From: Cryptomeria japonica
Lineage: Eukaryota > Streptophyta > Pinopsida > Cupressales > Cupressaceae
DNA: 64,000 nt
Assembly: GCF_030272615.1 (NCBI RefSeq)
Contig: NC_081415.1
Location: 185,931,494 to 185,995,493 of the forward strand
Reading direction: 5' to 3'
Translations under genes and position numbers: made by a program
The notes under the pieces: model-generated
Databases searched by the model: none
What the model was told of the DNA's origin: nothing
The model's input: only the letters and a program-made list of their open reading frames with translations
Part shown: one piece after another, positions 33,023-48,017 of the stretch
Position numbering within the stretch: the stretch's first letter is position 1
How the letters are laid out: each line of letters starts with the position of its first letter

Positions 33023-35832
33023 TGTGAGGCCCTACCCCGACTCAGTTTGACATTTTCAGTTATTTGCATATTGAGACTATTATGGATGCTTTATTTTATG
33101 CTTTATGGATTTAGAACTTTTATGATTCCATGATTTGGATCACATTGACATATGTTGATGCTTTATTTTATGCATGATGATTATGAAACTTTATATATTG
33201 CTAGATTAGAATTACATTGATATGGTGAATGTCATTATTGGAATTGCAGGACTTCATTTTTATTGATAGAAAGATGGTGCTTATTTTAGGAATGGTTCAA
33301 TTTTGAGAATTACGTTAATTGCTTATGTGAAATCGAATTTAATTGAATGAGATATTGAATTATTGTTGACAATGTATGAGTGTTTGATGTGCAATGAAAT
33401 CTATGTATTTAAGGATGTATAATTGTGATTATTTGGAATTACTAATGTGCTAATTGAGATGCGCAGGAAAATTATCCATGTGACCATGGAATTTATATGG
33501 AGAACCAAACCTAGACCAATGTACATTTGTTAAGCTGGGAGTTGTCTATTTGGAGAGACAACACCCCATTTGTAATGTATTTTATTTGTGAAGTGTATGA
33601 TGCTTGAGTGTTAAAATTAATTTCTATGTATATGTGTAATCCTACAAGAGACAAATTCCATGTGTGATTTTTATATTGTATTTTTATTGTGTCACTTGAC
33701 ACATGTGCTGATTAGTGTCATTGATTTTGACTTGTCTCTTGGAGGGAGTTTTGTTTCTACCAAAGCCATTCAAACATGAGTGTGGTCCCAAATTTGCCTT
33801 GGGTAGGGAGTCTTGGGAGTGGTCAACTCAGGTTTGACCCGTAGGTAAACTTCAGTTGGGTTTCTAAAGGGTTAAATGGACTCTTAGGGTCAGTTTTAAG
33901 GCTTTTCCAAAGGTCCAAAGGGTATACCTATGGGTTAGGGGTATTTTGAAACATGTGACTTCTCCCATGTGGCTGTTTAGTCACCTCAAAAAGTGGTGTT
34001 TCCAAGATGAACGAAAATTCAACTTAGAAAGTTCCTCCTAGGATAGACAACCTTCCCTTTTGATGTCAAACTCTCTCCCCCATCTTCTCTCACCTTTTCC
34101 CTTTCCAGTTTTAGTAATGTGTAAGAGTTTGGGAAGAGCAACCAATGGGAACTCTCACCTCACCCAAGGGGTTGGGAAGTGTGTGAGTGGCCTTCTTAGG
34201 CAAGAATTGGAGACTTAGTGAGTAATCACCCACTCTCTATTTTTGGATATCATGCTTTTGCTTTGAAAATTAGTAGTAGAATAGAAATTTTGGGAAAAGT
34301 TTGGAGGAAAGTTTGTGTGGAATTGGGCAGCTCATCCCCAACTAAATCTAGCATACCTATTGGCAGAATAAGGTTGGTTTTTATCTTCTCTTATTTATGT
34401 TGTTTATGTTAGTTTATGTTGTTTTATTGAAGGAAAGAAATGCTTGTGGAACAAAAAAGTGTTTATGTGAATTGTTGTTGGAGAAAAGAATGTGTAGTTT
34501 CATTTCTATGTTTTTTTTTGTTTGTGTTCTTGTTTTTGGGAGTGTCCAAGATCTCCTAATCTTGGGAGAGTAGGATGATCTTGGGGTGGAAGGAGTATGA
34601 TAGCCTTGGGTGAGAGGCTCTCCTTATGGAGAGTGATCTCAAGGGTGTCCTTTGTGACCCTTGTTGCATAGCCTTGTGTATGCATTTGGGGGTCATAAGG
34701 GAAGAAAATATGGCCTTGAGCCTTTTGGGGGGCATAAGGTATGTGGATGTACTTTTGTTGCATTTGTATTGCCATGAGGTGGCTTGAGTTGTATTGGCTT
34801 GCAATTTCCCCATTGGTATTTGGTCCACTTCCACCCGTGGAATGAACATCACAAAGAGTGGTGAAGTGTAGCTTGGGATGGGAAGATGTTTGTTGAGTGT
34901 ATGCCATATATGTTGTGTTGTTTGTTTGCTTGCTTGTAACCCGTCTAGTGCTTGGTTCTCCAAGCTCAAGGGTGGCTTCTAGTAAGCCTAGGCTGGGAGG
35001 TGAGCTCTCCATGGTCAAAGTTGTAATTTATTGCAGGTTGCTTAGGTTGGGAAAAGAAAGAAGAAAAAACTTGTTGCTATTTTATGTTGAAGAAAAGTGT
35101 TGAAAAAAAAAGAAATGTATTCAATGTTGTAGATTGTATAAAAATAAAATAAAATGTGAGCTATTGTTGTATTTACTCTCTAGAAAAGAAGTGTAGTATT
35201 TCATTCATGTACCATGAAAAGAAAAACATTGTTGGGTTTTCAAACCCATTTGTATCCATATTTATTTTGTATCTACATTTGCTAATGAAATACACATTGT
35301 TTTTCCTACTTTGGTAGTTTTGCAAAAGAAGAAAGAAATGTGTTAGTTTGTATTTAAATCTTCATGTTTTACATTAAAAAAAAAAAAAAGAAATAGATGC
35401 ATATTTGTGTAAACTGAAAATAAATTAGTTGTTATTACCTATTCCTTTATGTTACTTATGCTGCTATAAATTTAATTAAAAACAGTCATTTACTTTCCCA
35501 TTTATTGCAGAAAATGAAAACTTATTATTTTGTAGTCTATTTCTTTCCAAAAGGATTAGCATTTAGTCTTAGTTTATTTGCCTACAAAAAAAATATATGT
35601 TTTCCTCATTATTCAATCTGCAATAAGTATTAGAAGGTTCTTGCATGCATTTAAAAGATGCCCAAATAAGTTATAATGGTAATACACAAATATATATATA
35701 TTTTATCCATTTTTTTTGAAAATCTGTTTATAACAAAAAAAAAGTGATGTTTTTACAGATTTAATAATACTAAGAGGAGAAGAAGAAAACTGATAAAACT
35801 TGCTAAATAGGTCATCCGAAAAAGAGAAAATA

Positions 35833-37760
<1,928 letters not shown>

Positions 37761-38356
37761 GTTTGTCATAGTTGTTTGAAAACTCAATTGGTTAGTTGAA
37801 ACATTATCTAATACTCTTTAAAATTAGAAATTAAATGTAGGAGCATTGTAAGGGGAAAAATTCTAAATTCTTGGGTAGAGCATGCCCTTTGAGCATAAAA
37901 AAAAAAGGAAAAAAAATAATAATAATAATAATGTCACAATGATAATTGTAGGGTCAGGTGGCTCATTTAAGTCTAAAATTATAAAGTATTTTTAATTCAT
38001 GGGGATTTTATTTTAATAAGGTGGTTTAATAACCAGAACAATTAAATTTGGACCCTAGGTGGTTAAAGACGATAAGATAAATTTTGGATCATTTAAATTT
38101 GAGATTAATCATCATGTTTGAGATTTTAATTATTTATTAATGGAGATTAGTGATAACCTTTTTGGAGAAATATTAGCTTGTTGATGACTTAGTTAACTTT
38201 ATCACCAAATTGAATTTAATTACCTGATTCACACAAAATGTAGTTAAGACCAAACAAAGTTGCATTATTTTAATTAAGTTAGTTGTATTAAGTTAAGCAG
38301 TTAAAAAAAAAAAAAATTATTCCGTTCGTGCCCAAAAGTTTGGGCATGACAGGCTA

Positions 38357-39550
38357 AATTTGCCAAATAATCTGCAATCTTATTAACTTCTCTGTAACAA
38401 TGGGATACCAAGAAAGATTCAAACAATTCTAATTTTTGTAAAATGGGATCAAGTATATACTGCAAATTCCAACAATTCGATTTCTTTTTCATAACACATT
38501 GAATAATCACCATAGAATCAACTTCAATTATTAAGTCCTTAATTCCCAAAGAGATTGCCATATCCAATCCAAAAGACAAAGCATGAAATTCTGCATAATT
38601 GTTAGTTTTAAAACCAATAGCATGACACTTAGCTCGAGTAAAATTTCCATTGTGATCATAAATTACCATGCCTACCCCAGCCGGCCTAGGGTTACCACGA
38701 GAGGCCCCATCAAAATTCAGTTTAAAGTGCCCTTGTGGAGGAGGTTTCCATCTAGTAGAGCATCTCTTACCTATTGCATCATTCTTTTTTAAAATTGAAC
38801 CATGAGAGGGTAAAACTGACAGCAGCTTCCAAACTATAGTAACTCTACTATCCTAGTGCGAAAAAGAAGTAAGATTTTCTAGATTCTTATAAATAAATGA
38901 CAAAGCAACCTCAGAGATTGGAGACTCAATTTTTAATAGAACCTCAGACACAGGAGACCTTGTTTTTTTAAATATTATGTTGTTTCTCTCTAGCCAAACA
39001 TTCCAAATCACAATAGATGGAGATATGATCCAAAGGCATGCATAAAAAGATGAGGCAAACATAAAGGGCCAAGATCTAAAATGGGAAATGAGATCCTTAC
39101 CAATAACAAAGGATATATTTAACTTCTCAAACAACCACTACCAACATTCATAAGCATAATCACAATGTAGGAACAGGTGTGAAGAAGATTCCAAATTTTT
39201 GTTACAAAGGACACAAGGGAAAACAACAGTAATACCAAGCCTATCTAGTCTCATACCTTTAAGGACTCTGTCCTAAACTGCCAACCAAGCAAAGGCTCCA
39301 GCTTTGGGAAGACAAGCCGAATGCCAAAACAACTTATAAGGCCAAGAAGATAAATCTTTAGCAACCATAAGAGAGTTGTAACCATCTTTAATAGTGTACT
39401 TACCAGAAATATTCTTTGTCCAAATAAGTTCATCCTCAGAATCAGAAAGAAATACAATTCTATCCCCCAAAATCTTTTCAAAATCTAATTTCATGCTTTG
39501 ATCAACATCTAGTTCTGTTTTAAATATTTTTATTGTTTCCCATGTTGTGC
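38357..39550 (-). mobile_element. LINE (non-LTR retrotransposon) ORF2 3' part, decayed
   Basis: On the minus strand, from about 39550, the sequence encodes the zinc-binding RT domain (zf-RVT): ISGKYTIKDGYNSL, LFWHSACLPKAGAFAWLAV, then CVLCNKNLESSSHLFLHC. After a spacer comes a plant-type RNase H with FKLNFDGASRGNPRPAG, NYAEFHALSFGLD and LIIEVDSMVII, holding the catalytic Asp-Glu-Asp. In-frame TAG stops occur near 39280 and 39145, and another separates the domains near 38855. RT fingers and palm were not found, so the element is 5' truncated or decayed. It is split at GGCTA by D1. These domains are typical of plant L1-like elements. Confidence 0.88.
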
Positions 39551-42074
39551 CATGACTACTACTAGCTTTATGTTATTTAATATGTTTTCTCTACTCATTT
39601 AAAATTTACACCTCTTCCCTTTTGTCCTTTCCATCAAGTGTGTAGAGGACAATGCATGATTGACCTTGTGTCCCTCCATTAAAGTTCTTCACACCAAAAC
39701 AACAAATATTACAAATGCTTGTTTAACTAAAGCACCAGATCATGGAAAACCTTCTAAGAAAAGGACTATTAATTCTCATAGGCCGACCATTAGAGAGGAA
39801 AAGAAGATTTTATTTGATTAACTCAAAATAAAACAAAAACAAATTAAAACTGAAGTAAACAAACCAATGATATTTTTGGTTGGTATTGATGGTCGACTTC
39901 CTCAAGTGCTCCAACACTATATGTGCTTCGATTTTATTTGATTAACTTAGAATAAAACAAAGGAAACCTTATTTTCTTTATTTAAGAGATAAAATTTAGA
40001 TGATACTTTTGAAGGATTTCAACTTGAATTTTCAAAATGAAACTCCATTATCTAACAATTTGAGCACAACCACTTACATAATTTTATTTATTTACTATAC
40101 AATATTTTAATGTATTATTTTGATGTTTTCTTTGATCTTATAAATATTCATTTTCCATAGTTATATTACGCATATTTTTTTTAATTTTAGTTTTATTGGT
40201 GGTGTAATAAAAAAAATAGAAAGCATCCTATAACAGTCTAATAGATCACACTTGCATACTTACACAAATTGTAAGGCTTTTCTCATAAATTTCTTTAAAT
40301 ATTTAAGAATATTTTAAGGTTTTAATAATTTTTTTATTCAAATATATTGTCACTATATTTGTAGTACTTTTAAAAAGAATTGAAAGAACAAATTGAAGAT
40401 TGCATTTTTTTTGACATGTGGGTGTAATATATTGCGCCATAATGATTTTCAAATACATCAAAAAATGGTTCAAAAGAAAAAAGACATATACACTAGAAAT
40501 CCACTCAAAAATTAAAGTGTTATAATAAAAATACTTCATTTCCAAAAGGTATTGAATACAATTAAATTGTTGAACAATGTGAAGCTATGAATGTACAACA
40601 TTAATAAATTAAAAGAAAAATGGGACACCCCCTTTCGTTGAATGAAGGAAAATATATGACACTTTTCTATTTGAAAACTATTAACATTTTACATATTATT
40701 TACACCCAATTGTTTGATTGAAACTAGATTCTTGGTAGCACATTAAGTTTTTCACAAAAAATATTTCTTTCATATACCTAAACAAAATGGGTAATTTTTT
40801 AAAATTTCAAATATTTATTTTCTTCATATAATTATAGGGGATTTCTACTAGATGTAAGTCCAAGTCAGAAAATTATGTACAATGGATTAAAAATTTGTTA
40901 GTATTAAATTATATAGTTCTTGATTTAGAAAAAAGTAAATAAACTATACAAGATAATTTGTTGAGTAAAGCCATGAATAATAACGTCTTCAATAAGCTAG
41001 ATACATCAAGAAACCATCCTAAGAAAAAATAGATTCTTGGACATAGATTTATATATTAATTGCAATCAACATGTTGAAGTTGTGTTGTCTATAAGGATCT
41101 CTTCTTGATTGTGGAGGTGCATATCCCTGTTGAGGATCTCCTATCTCTTATTGAAAGAAGTATCCCTAATGAGGATCTTATTCTTTCTTTAAAAGAATGT
41201 ATCCCTCGTTAGGACATCTTCCTTAGTGTTGAAAGTCTATCAAATCTTCCTCCTTTCCAGGGATTCACTTTTTCCTTTGATGAGTTTCATCTTTCATAAC
41301 TTGATCTTAGAGGTATATTCATTTATGCAAAGATATCTTCCTCCTTTGTCAATCATGCATCCCTCAAAAGGACTCCCTTTACACTTGTTGCAAGATAGAT
41401 CTCTTTCACAACTATCTATTCATTGCCTCAAAAGATCTATTCCCTCTTTAGCTTAGATTGCATGAGCATTGTTTCCTAAAGTATATCTCCTTGGTGTTGA
41501 AGGTGTTTATCCTTGATTGTTTTTACCATAAGATATCAACATATGACTATGTTGACATCTTAATGGGGGCATATATGTGGCCTCCTAGTTGCATTTTCAG
41601 TTATCTTTATCAACTAGCATATATGGTGTTGTTGCATACTCATGTTTCACCTCAACTATCATATATGGAATTGTTGCATACTCATATTTCATCCCTATCA
41701 TATCTATTATTTGTGATATTTTTGCATCCTTGTATTTAATCCCCATTTTATCTATTTTTATACAAGTTGTTGCATTATCATGTTTCATTCCCAAAACTTG
41801 ACACCTCCACAATGGTGATTTTTTTAGTGGCCAATTGGCTATTTTTTGAAATTTGGGAATCGAGATTTGGGTAAGAAGTTCAACTTTTATTTTAGTGTTA
41901 TTTAAATCGCCAGAGAATTTATTTTATTAATTTTTTAACTCAAAGGTTCACCACAATATTTGATACATGAGTGGATGAGATTCATCAATATTTTATAATT
42001 TATTGTAGAAATCTAAACTAATTTACCAATAATATATCATAATTATGAGTTACTTTAGGGTTATATCAACAATA
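39551..42074. other. Intergenic sequence without a supported gene
   Basis: AT-rich. Weak imperfect tandem repeats occur at 41090-41230 (TATCCCT...GAGGATCT units) and at 41620-41790 (about 50-bp units with GTTGTTGCATACTCATGTTT). No coding feature on either strand was accepted. Confidence 0.55.
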
Positions 42075-42320
42075 TTTAGTTTCCACCAATGATTTAAAAT
42101 ATAATCTAATGGCCTTCATTGTATTCCATGAGGTAAATTGTACCTACAAGTTGTAATGCTCATGGGGGTTGAAATTACTTTTGAATTGTTGACCTCAATG
42201 AAAGTCAATGGTCTAAAAGTAATTTTTGGCCCCATGAGTATTACAAATTGTTGGTACATTTTATCTCACAAAATACAAACAGGGCTATTAGATTATTTTA
42301 AAGTAATGGTAGAAACTAAA
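42075..42320. mobile_element. Foldback (MITE-like) element
   Basis: The left arm (TTTAGTTTCCACC..., then TAATGCTCATGGGG) pairs with the right arm (CCCCATGAGTATTAC..., then GGTAGAAACTAAA) over roughly 110 bases each, with the turn near 42200. Arms are imperfect and the target duplication is not certain. The 61-codon frame over it arises from the palindrome. Confidence 0.7.
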
Positions 42321-43979
42321 TAAAGTAGAGTCTACCCCTTAAACTCATTAATGATATCCACCTTGAGGCCTCTACTTTTCTATAAAAAACTAATTTTTTA
42401 AATGAAAAGATTTACAATAAATGCACACTCTTATTATTTTCCAAAATTCGCCAATATTTTCTACCAAAAAAATTGATATAAATAAATTCACCAATAAAAT
42501 TAATATCTTTCTTTAAAAAGGGATAACAATCGCCAATTAAAATTATTTAAAAAAAAATTAAATTAAATATTCGTGAATATTTTACACAATTTTTTGTTAA
42601 AGTTATCACTGCTCCATAGATCACCTAGCATAACATAATTTACTAGCCCATGGAATCCATGTTCCCTCTCTCCATCTCTCTCATGAACCGATAGCATAAC
42701 CCACTTTTTCTAACACTAGATCATGGTCTTTTCTCTTCAATTAAATGTACATCCTTGTTCTTTCTATATGTCCACGTGTGCTCTTGTAATAGCATCTCGA
42801 GAATGATATTAGTGGTTGAGACATTTTTGATGTTGAGGTCTCTTCAACTATTTGACTTGGAATTATATATTTAACTACTAATGTTGTTTTCTTTTGTGTA
42901 TACTTGAAGCTTAATTGCATGGATTGATAGGATCCTATGCTTGGGGGCTTGTTCATGCCTCAAATTTAGTGCTCTCCTATCCTTAGCTTGTCTTTCTCTC
43001 AGATGCTCAATATCTTCATTTCTAATTTACCGTGACTATGATTGGAAGATCATATTCCATAAAAGTGGGAAATAAATGTAGCATCATAAAATATACACCA
43101 TTAATTAGGGTGTCCAATTTCACACTCACCTAGCACCCATTTTATTATTTTTCATTCCTCTCTGCATTGTAAGACATTTTTTGTAATTAATTAATCTTTA
43201 ATTCAATATTATGAGTCTTATTCCATTTTAATACATCAACACTTTATTGTTTGGACCCTTATTTCAAGGTTTTCCCTTTATCTTTTATTATACTAATTTA
43301 TTATAAATTGTGTCCCATTTCAAATCTCAAGACATGTTTCCATTATCTATACATTATATATTGTCGCACAAACCTAATTTTGACATTAGAACCCTATTAT
43401 CTTCCATTCATAAAACTTCTGACTGAAATTATTGTGACAATGTCGATAAATGCATCTTGATCCTGCACTTTTTATCCCAAATTTTGGGAGGATAATAAGA
43501 CAGACCTATCCTATTCAAATCTAACTTTGTGCAAAAATATGATAATTCTAATTTGGCCTAAAGGTGATTTTATTATGAAATCCTTATATAAGGCATCCCT
43601 CTTATTTCATTTCATTAATTAATTATTATCTCATTGTTATGATATCATACCAATTCAAGAGTAGATCAGATTCAAGGAGCAACAAGTTACATCAAGACAT
43701 CTTCAATTATATTTTGATTATGATTTCATGATGGATTTTATGTGATTTATCATGTTATTGCATCAACACATAGAGGACCTCATAAGGACATTGCCTCATC
43801 ATTTGAAGGTATAATCAAATCCATTTCAATTCATATTTAGCCTTTCCCTTAAAAGGAAAGCTTTTCCAATTCAATTTCAATTCAAGGGTTGATTTGAAAC
43901 ATGGGTTTTGACCTGGGCAAACCCCTATCAACAACTCCCTTTTTCCCTCTTATGTGCAGCTACAAGTTTTGAGCGGAGA
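42321..43979. other. Intergenic sequence upstream of element E
   Basis: AT-rich; no supported gene. The last 350 bases have the look of LTR or leader sequence (for example ACATGGGTTTTGACC) but no repeat partner is in the window. Confidence 0.5.
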
Positions 43980-44781
43980 TGCAGGAGCATCCCTGGTTCT
44001 TGGCAATCTTGCATCAACCAAAAACATTTTTCATTCAATTTGTTTCCTATTTTGCAGTTTCAGTATTTCTTTCAGCATTTCACTTTGTTTGCTCACCAGA
44101 TGTTGCAGAGCTGGATTTGGTTCTTGGATATGTTCATCAATCTTATATGTGGTACATGGGACATTTGGATTTTTTCTGGCAAGTTATCACTTTCGGAATA
44201 TGGGACTATTTTCTTTCCTATGTATTGGAGCCACCTGGACCTATTTTCTATTGGTGATTCTTGTGGATCTTTCCTATATGCTTGTGGAGCTTGATTTTGA
44301 TGCTTCCAACATTCCCTGGTTCTTGGCCAACCTTCCTTTTGGGTCCACGCATCATTCTATTTATTTCTAAATGGAATCCTTGGTGGAGGCCAATCTTGTG
44401 TTCTACACATTTCATTTTTCATTCTTCGGTGTTTGTTCCTTGGGCCGACGTGGATCATCTTGGAGCTTTTATTTCATATAAATCATTGTATTTGTGCTTC
44501 TAGAATCAATCAAGATAGAATAGATCAAAGATAGAAGGATAATCATAAGACTTAGAGATCCAGAGTTGGCTGGCCTTCTTGCTTGAGCCCAAATATTGTG
44601 TATTCAGGCCTGTGAGCTTAATCTATGAGCCCAAATGTTGCTAGTAGTTTGTAATCAAATTTTATGATATAATAAAAAATGATTCTATGTTGCCTCCATC
44701 ACACTATTTTTTTTGTGTTGTGTTTTATTTATTGCATAGTCTGAATTGTTCTCTTTGAGGACCCTCCTAACCATGATTGCA
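43980..44781 (+). repeat. 5' LTR of element E
   Basis: TGCAGGAGCATCC at the start matches TGTAGGAGAATCC at 54310. The end is taken as ...GATTGCA at 44781, five bases before the primer site. About 800 bp. Confidence 0.75.
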
Positions 44782-44786
44782 CCAAA

Positions 44787-44795
44787 TGGTATCAG
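44787..44795 (+). promoter_or_regulatory. Primer-binding site remnant, element E
   Basis: TGGTATCAG matches the first nine bases of the initiator-Met site; the following bases TGC differ. It lies 5 bases after the inferred LTR end. Confidence 0.6.
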
Positions 44796-44896
44796 TGCGA
44801 GATTTCATTCCGAAAATTGCAAAGTCTTGTAATTTTTTTGTTGTGGAGTGGCAAAATTGAGGATTCGATCCGCAACTACATAGAACTTACGTGAAG

Positions 44897-46115
44897 ATGG
44901 CTTGAAGAAATGCTAGAGGTGGTGGAGCGCGTGGAAATTCCGACACTATTGTGATGGAAATGTTGAGAGGAATTGCAACTTGATTAGAAGATGTTGAAAC
45001 AGACCAGAGACAAGGTCAACATGTTGAAGATGTGAGCGATGATGAAGAAGAAGTTGAGGCGGGAGAAACAGTAGCAAATCAACTGGTGATCGATCTGGAA
45101 GAAGAAATTTTATTGAGGGTTTTGAGTAAAGCGAACACCAAACCAAATTTTACCCCACTAAATTATGATGGCAAGTTAGATTCAGATGAATTGATGGATT
45201 GGATCATGGAGATGGAAAAATTTTGATTTTGAGAACATCGTGGAAGACTGGAAGGTGAAATATGTTTGTAATAGGTTGAAAGGTCATGTGTCTCTTTGGT
45301 AGGAATATTTGCAGGTAGATCGATAGAGAAGAGGTAAAAAATGATCAAATCGTGGGAGTGGATGGTTAATAAATTAAAATCGAAGTTATTGGTCGCTAAC
45401 TATCAAGTGAATTTATTCTAGATGTTGCCAAATGTGAAGCAGAAGGAATCTAGTGTAAAAGAGTATATTGAACAATTTTTACGCCCTGCCTATGGGAGGC
45501 CGATAAGGGATGGATGGTGCCATTTTAGGATTCCCTACAAGCTGAACATCAGATCTGGACACATTGATGATGAGATTGAACAAGTTGCCTGATATTTGAA
45601 TAGATTGTGGATGTGGATACAAGATGAACTCAGTTTGACCAAGTTACAAAGTGTTGAAGAAGCTTATCAATATGCCTTGAAGGTGGAAGAGAAGTTGAAT
45701 AAAAGGCATGAACAAAAGAAACAAGGTAGAGGCAGAGATTTTAGGGAGGAAGATCCTATATCGAAAGTCAAGGACCCTATGCAAATTAGAATAAAGACAA
45801 GGAAGTTAGCCATGATGGTAGTTCATACCGGAGAGATGACAAAAAATTGTACCAAAAGAAAGAAAATGAAGGTTACCAAAATGAGGGTTATGGAAAGGAA
45901 GACAAAAGACGAGAAAAGAGAGTGTTTAAAGGAACTTTCTTTAAATGTAGAGGAGAAGGACATCGTGCTTTTAAATGCAAGAAGACAAAGAGCTGTGGAA
46001 GAGCGGCCTTGAAAAAAGAGGAACTTGTCGAATCAGGTAATAGACCAGAGGATGGAGATTTGTTGATGATGAGGAGAGCATTATATCATACTAGAGGAGA
46101 GAAAGAGCCCTTGTA
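44897..46115 (+). pseudogene. gag of element E (decayed)
   Basis: Starts at an ATG near 44897 and is broken by stops and frameshifts. Around 45110-45220 the capsid begins (RVLSKANTKPNFTPLNYDGK, LDSDELMDWIMEMEKF). A single zinc knuckle lies at about 45943-45985: FFKCRGEGHRAFKC has the CX4HX4C part, with Phe where the first Cys is expected. Lys/Glu-rich segments flank it. This is the usual layout of chromovirus gag. Confidence 0.75.
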
Positions 46116-46125
46116 GAGGAAGAAT

Positions 46126-46380
46126 TTGTTCAAGACAAGATGCAAAGTAGTTGGTAAGTGTTGTAAAATTATAATTGATAGTGGTAGTACTGATAACCTT
46201 GTTTCAAAACAAATGGTGACTAAGTTGAATTTGGAGAGATTGAAACACCCTAAGCCCTATCAAATAGCATGGATTCAAGATGAGCATAAGGTATTAGTAA
46301 GTGAACAATGTTTGGTAAAATTGAAGATTGGAACTTATCATGATGAATTTTAGTGTGATATTAAGCCTATTGATGTATGT
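46126..46380 (+). pseudogene. Protease of element E
   Basis: CKIIIDSGSTDNLVSKQMV carries the aspartic protease D-S-G at about 46177-46185. The flanking AWIQDEHKVLVSEQCLVKLK block is common in plant chromovirus proteases. The domain is cut by a TAG at 46351-46353; the next block, HILLGRPWQYDRQ-like (about 46380-46430), follows in another frame. Confidence 0.8.
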
Positions 46381-47363
46381 CATATCTTGTTGGGTAGACC
46401 TTGGCAATATGATAGACAAGAAATGCATGATGGAAGAAGGAATGTATACACTATTGTGGCTAATGGGGAGAAACAAATCTTGTTGCCTTTGGAGGAGCCT
46501 ATGAAGAGTGAAGTTTGTACTAATGCTAGAATTTGTCTTTTTGATGGAAGGAAATTCCTGGATGGGATGAGACATGAGAATATGTGTTTTTCCTTAGTTC
46601 TTAAGAGGATTGAGAATATTGAGCATGAAGAAGAACAACCAAAGGAGATAAAATAATTGTTGATAGAGTATGGAGACATCATTTTAGATAATGTACTTGA
46701 TGGATTACCCCTCTGAGAAGTATCAGTCATTTCATGGACCTAATTCTTGGAGCTAGTTTGCCTAATAAAGCAATACACCAGATGACACCAATAGATAATG
46801 AGGAGTTGAATAGACAAGTGCAGGAATTGGTGAAGAAAGGTTTGATCAGAGAGAGTTTGATTCCTTGTGTAGTTCCAACAACATTAGCATCTAAGAAGAA
46901 TGGAGAATGGAGGATGTGTACAGATTCTCGAGCATTGAACAAGATCATAGTGAAATATTGATTCCCTTTGCCTAGGATGGATGACATAATGGATTGTTTG
47001 ACTAAAGCCAAATATTATACATAGATACACTTGAAGAGTGGATACCACCAGATCAAAATTAGAGAAGGAGATTAGTGGAAGACAACATTTAAGACAAATG
47101 AAGGACTGTATGACTGTTACGTGATGCCTTATGGACTGACTAATGCACTGAATAATTTCATGAGATTAATGAATGAGGTATTGAAGAAATTTTTGGGTAT
47201 GTTTGTTATTGTGTGCTTGGATGACATCTTGATTTTTAGTAAGAAAAAGGAGGAACATATGTTGCATGTGAGACATGTTTTGCAGGGATTGAGAGAAGAG
47301 AAGTTCCTGATAAACATTAAGAAGTACAGTTTCATGAAGGAATAGTTAGTTTATTTGTGATTT
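46381..47363 (+). pseudogene. Reverse transcriptase of element E
   Basis: Blocks in order: IRESLIPCVVPTTLASKKNG, WRMCTDSRALNKI, LPRMDDIMDCL, SGYHQIKI, MPYGLTNALNNFMRLMNEV and the catalytic site VCLDDILIFSKKKEE at 47211-47240. The catalytic motif is C-L-D-D, with Cys in place of the usual Tyr. Stops are seen near 46960, 47023, 47071 and 47343. An upstream segment (46387-46656) belongs to the linker after the protease. Confidence 0.9.
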
Positions 47364-48017
47364 ATGATATTTGTGGGTGAATTGAAGATGGATCCTGAGA
47401 AAGTAAGAGAAATTGTTGATTGGCCTACACTAGAGAGCATTGGAGAGGTAAGATCATTTCATGAGTTGGCTAGTTTCTACCAGAAGTTCATCAGAAATTT
47501 TAGTTCAATTTCTAGCCCTATGACAAAAGCAATGAGAGGAGATACGAAGGATTTCAAGTGGACATCAAGAGAAAATGAGTTTTTTGAGTTGCCGAAGAAG
47601 AAGGTAATAGAGAAACCTATGTTGGCTTTACCATATTTTAGTAAAGTCTTTCAAGTGGATTGTGATGCAAGTGGGAATGCAATTAGAGTAGTATTGAGTC
47701 AAGAGGGAAGACTCGTAGCTTATTTTAGTGAGAAATTGAATGATGCAAAGAGAAGGTATTCAGTATCTGATCACGGGTTTTATGCCATAATTCAAGTATT
47801 GAAGAAGTGGATACATTATTTACTGACTAAGGAGTTTGTGTTGTATATTGATCATCAATCTTTGCAATATTTGAATAGTCAATGTAAGTTGAATCAAAGA
47901 CACATGAGATCATGGGTAGAGTACTTGCAGAGTTATACCTTTGTTTTGAAGCATAGAAGTGGAAAGTCAAATAAAGTTGTTGGCACCCTGAGCAGAAGGA
48001 GGAATTTGCTAACATAG
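47364..48017 (+). pseudogene. RT thumb and RNase H of element E
   Basis: 217 open codons. The first part is the thumb (VRSFHELASFYQKFIRNFSS). The RNase H starts at VFQVDCDASGNAIRVVLSQE, followed by LVAYFSEKLNDAKRRYS and FVLYIDHQSLQYLNSQ, then the C-terminal HRSGKSNKVVGTLSRR. The domain is complete in order and is ended by a TAG at 48015. It is the longest intact stretch of element E. Confidence 0.88.

Noticed and set aside
34506-35018. Minus-strand 170-codon frame in D1
   Set aside because: The matching part of D2 (50350-50870) is broken by stops, and no domain is recognisable, so it is probably chance in noncoding LTR.
43880-43979. Possible second LTR fragment upstream of element E (shared TTGAAACATGGG with 54958)
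   Set aside because: The shared word is only 12 bases long and no longer similarity was found.
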